NCBI RefSeq assembly: GCF_001522545.3
Contig: NC_031770.1
Span: 6,909,321-6,973,320 of the forward strand
Origin: Parus major
Taxonomy: Eukaryota; Chordata; Aves; Passeriformes; Paridae
Reading direction: 5' to 3'
Length of the DNA: 64,000 nucleotides
Positions 61,601-64,000 of the stretch are shown piece after piece (the first letter of the stretch is position 1; each line of letters begins with the position of its first letter). Both the position numbers and the translations under genes were made by a program. The notes under the pieces were generated by a model, which was given only the letters and a program-made list of their open reading frames with translations, was not told where the DNA came from and ran no database searches.

Positions 61601-64000
61601 ATTCAGCATTTTCATCATTTTTGCAAGTGTGTTTTTCCCTTTCTTTTCCATTTGGCATAATTATGTGCTCATGATTATTACCTGCATAAGTCAGCTAAGC
61701 ATTTCTTTGCTTGAATGTTAATCTTTGTCAATTCTTCACCCACTAAGTGTGAAGGTAATAGTATTGCTAACTGGTTTCTGTGAAGCTGCATGCAGAAAAA
61801 CGTTTCACATTAACAGGGTAATTGAAACTGTAGCTAATGTATTGGTCAAAGTTGGTAAGCTTTCTAAAGGCTTCTTGCAGAGAAATCCTGTGGCAATTAT
61901 CCTAAAGAATAGACAATGTATGTAGTGAGCTATTCAGACTGGAAATTCAATGCTTTACATGCCGTTTGGGCTGCTGATTTCATCACTCTCCCTGTTTTGG
62001 ACACTGGAAGGACTATTGGTGGAGTAAAGTCTCATTCAAACAGAATAAAAGGCACCATAATTTTGTTCTGTTCTGTAATGAATGATCCTCATGATTCAGT
62101 GCATGGGTCATGCTTGCATCCTGTGGACAGACTTTGTTTTTCATGATTTTAATGTAACTAGAGTAGGTTTTTGAGTTTTCAAAGTTTTCAGCTCAACAGA
62201 GAGTACTGCAAATCCTTCCATTTCACCTACCTGTTTTAAATTTAAGGGCGATGTTTGCTTTTGCATTACTAAGGCTGAATCTGGTTTTCTGTATAACATC
62301 TGTGTTCCCTCTGTCTCTCTTTTAGCTGTCTACATAAGCCAGTTGTCTGAAATTTTACATGGCTTTGAGTTTTCCCCTGGGGAAGCCGGGGAAAAATGAG
62401 AACAAGAGGTATAATCCATCCATCTTAAACTTAGCAGCAAAACTCTTGTTGTAAAGGCACAACATCATCCTAGTCTGTCTGCTGATTCTTTTAGACAATA
62501 GGGAAAATTGGTTAACATAGAGATTGCAAACTGTTTTCATACATATTGTAGACTAAGCCTGCATTCATTATAGGAATCACAATCACTGGAGGCAGCAGGA
62601 TGGAAAAAACTGGATGTTGTCCTTAACTCTTCTTTAAAAACAAACCTGGAACCAAGAAAACCTGTGGAATGAAATTGATGCCTGTTCAACTGTCCAGTTG
62701 TGGACTTTTCTGCCAGACCTCTGCTACTTTATTTGTTAGAATAACTGGAAACTACAGGCTGGTGGGTAGGGAGAGGAATCTGGGACACAGAAGCAGGGAT
62801 GCAGAGGGAGAAATAGTATAAAATGAATTTGGATGGTTTCCTGCCAAACATGAGTTTTATTTTGTTTTGGAATTAAGTTTTGGGTTCCTCTAAGCTCTGT
62901 CCAGTGAAGTTTTTAAAGTAAAATGCAATATCTTTCCAGAAATATCTTCTGGTAAACTTCACTTATATGCTACGTAATAAATATTCCTCACTGAAGCACT
63001 ATGAATGTGTTGCAGTACGGTCAGAATACATTATTACAGCGGTTATTTCTGGGTTTGGACTGCTGTAAACTTTATAAATGTAATTTGCCTTGAGGACATG
63101 GAAAAAGGAAGAAATTCAAATGCGTGGTTACTTCAGCAGCTATGGGTTGCTCCTTAAAACTTCACAGTTTCTGCTGTGGATGCTATATGGATCAGTGCCC
63201 AAAGTATCTAAGTATTTTGGCATTCCATGTGCATGCTGAGCTGTGGTGTGATGGAGCAGCTCTGTGGAGCCCTGCAAGGAGGAGCCTTGGGGATTGTAGG
63301 AGAGCCTGGTCCCTTTTTGTCAGGGCAGTGTGCAGAATCCTGATACTAATCCAGCCCTTCAACATGGCAGCATTGATTTGCTTAATTTCATAAAGCAAAG
63401 AATAATAATCAGGTCAGGTACATGCAGGCACTTTGCAGTGAGCAATAAAGAAAATAAAACAGAGCTGTGGATGTTGCCAAGAGGAAGGAGAACCAGCATT
63501 ATCTGTGCATGGCAGAGAGACACGTGGTGTCAGGCAAGGATGTGCAGGCTTGCCCTTCTCTCTGTACCCTTTCTCCATAGTCTGAACAGAGAAGGAGATG
63601 GCAGCAGTAGGAGCACAGTGAGAACTTAGTACATTATGAGTAAGGTGCCCCATAGACAAAAATCAGTATTTTCAGTCAACTGTCAGTAGTCCCAGTAATC
63701 TCCTTAAATTGCCTTTTAGCCCCAAAAACCTAGCACCTAACAAGGCTACAGCTCTCCCAGTACCTCCAGGAGTGGACTTTGGCATGACAAATTTAGCACT
63801 AACCTCATTTACCTACACAGGCTGCATTGATGGCAGGATGACAAGTAGTCACAGTCACAGTCTGACCTTGAATTTAGAGGATTTTGATCAACATTAATAT
63901 GCAATGACAGATTTCTTTGTTTGCTGCAGTTCTCAGCTGGACCTCCAACCAGGTTTTCAGGATTCCCCATCCCCCTTTTCTAAAGATCTGCTTCCAAGAA
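58663..64000 (+). other. MACROD2: MACROD2 intron, no gene seen, to the window end
   Basis: No exon or repeat body was recognised. T- and A-rich stretches lie near 59660-59700, 59795-59812 and 59880-59900. The segment around 60.9-61.5 kb carries a repeated 15-base motif described in the findings. Open frames such as 59954-60325 and 59793-60146 on the minus strand are overlapping and low in complexity. Confidence 0.6.
60918..61429. promoter_or_regulatory. Pair of CACGTGAACAAAGTT motifs and an X-box-like site
   Basis: CACGTGAACAAAGTT occurs at 60918-60932 and again at 61415-61429. It combines a CACGTG E-box with AACAAAG, a SOX/TCF-type core. The second copy sits in a 12-base palindrome GTTCACGTGAAC (61412-61423). 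GTTGCTACGGTAAA at 61201-61214 resembles the RFX X-box. Regulatory function is inference from motifs. Confidence 0.2.

Noticed and set aside
63215..63245. GGCATTCCATGTGCATGC, briefly considered as the next macro-domain exon (AFPCIS...)
   Set aside because: No acceptor precedes it, and the residues after the short match do not continue as a macro domain.
1..64000. CRISPR arrays, bacterial operons, riboswitches or phage-like modules
   Set aside because: None is present. Splice sites, CR1 elements and the MACROD2 exon show vertebrate nuclear DNA, and the many short open frames are chance.

Overview
The window looks like intronic vertebrate DNA, most likely from a bird. It is AT-rich and gene-poor. 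Its recognisable interspersed repeats are 3' ends of CR1 LINEs, with the typical termini 'AGAATCATAGAATC' or 'ATTCTATGA', plus one decayed LINE reverse-transcriptase relic. I saw no Alu-like or B1-like SINE and no intact coding gene. Sparse, CR1-dominated repeats fit birds best; other archosaurs or turtles cannot be excluded from this window alone.

The only coding sequence I can support is one 122-bp exon on the + strand at 11870-11991. It encodes the part of a macro domain that reads VIHTVGPIARGH...CYKSSLKLAKENNIRSI, flanked by a pyrimidine-rich AG acceptor and a GTAAGT donor. The peptide matches MACROD2 (mono-ADP-ribosyl hydrolase 2) and not MACROD1. MACROD2 is known for very large introns, so the rest of the window is read as its two flanking introns: 1-11869 upstream and 11992-64000 downstream. 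I found neither the preceding nor the following macro-domain exon.

Layout: 1-11.9 kb is intron with a CpG-dense patch near 5.5-5.8 kb and two CR1 tails near 9.0 and 9.8 kb. Next is the exon at 11.9 kb. From 12 to 46.7 kb is intron with a LINE relic at about 14.7 kb, simple repeats, several candidate conserved noncoding blocks, and CR1 tails at 33.0 and 34.8 kb. A CR1 tail lies at 46.7 kb. From 46964 to 54210 a 3623-bp segment occurs twice in direct orientation, with a single N (50587) between the copies. From 54.2 to 64 kb is intron with a well-preserved CR1 3' end at 58.3-58.7 kb.

The strongest unusual signal is the 3.6-kb near-identical direct repeat that meets exactly at the single N. This is the signature expected when two overlapping contigs, perhaps the two haplotypes, were placed end to end without merging. 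A real tandem duplication is possible but less likely. I saw no sign of a new multi-gene system. The other observations are modest: possible intronic regulatory elements, palindromes and repeat relics.
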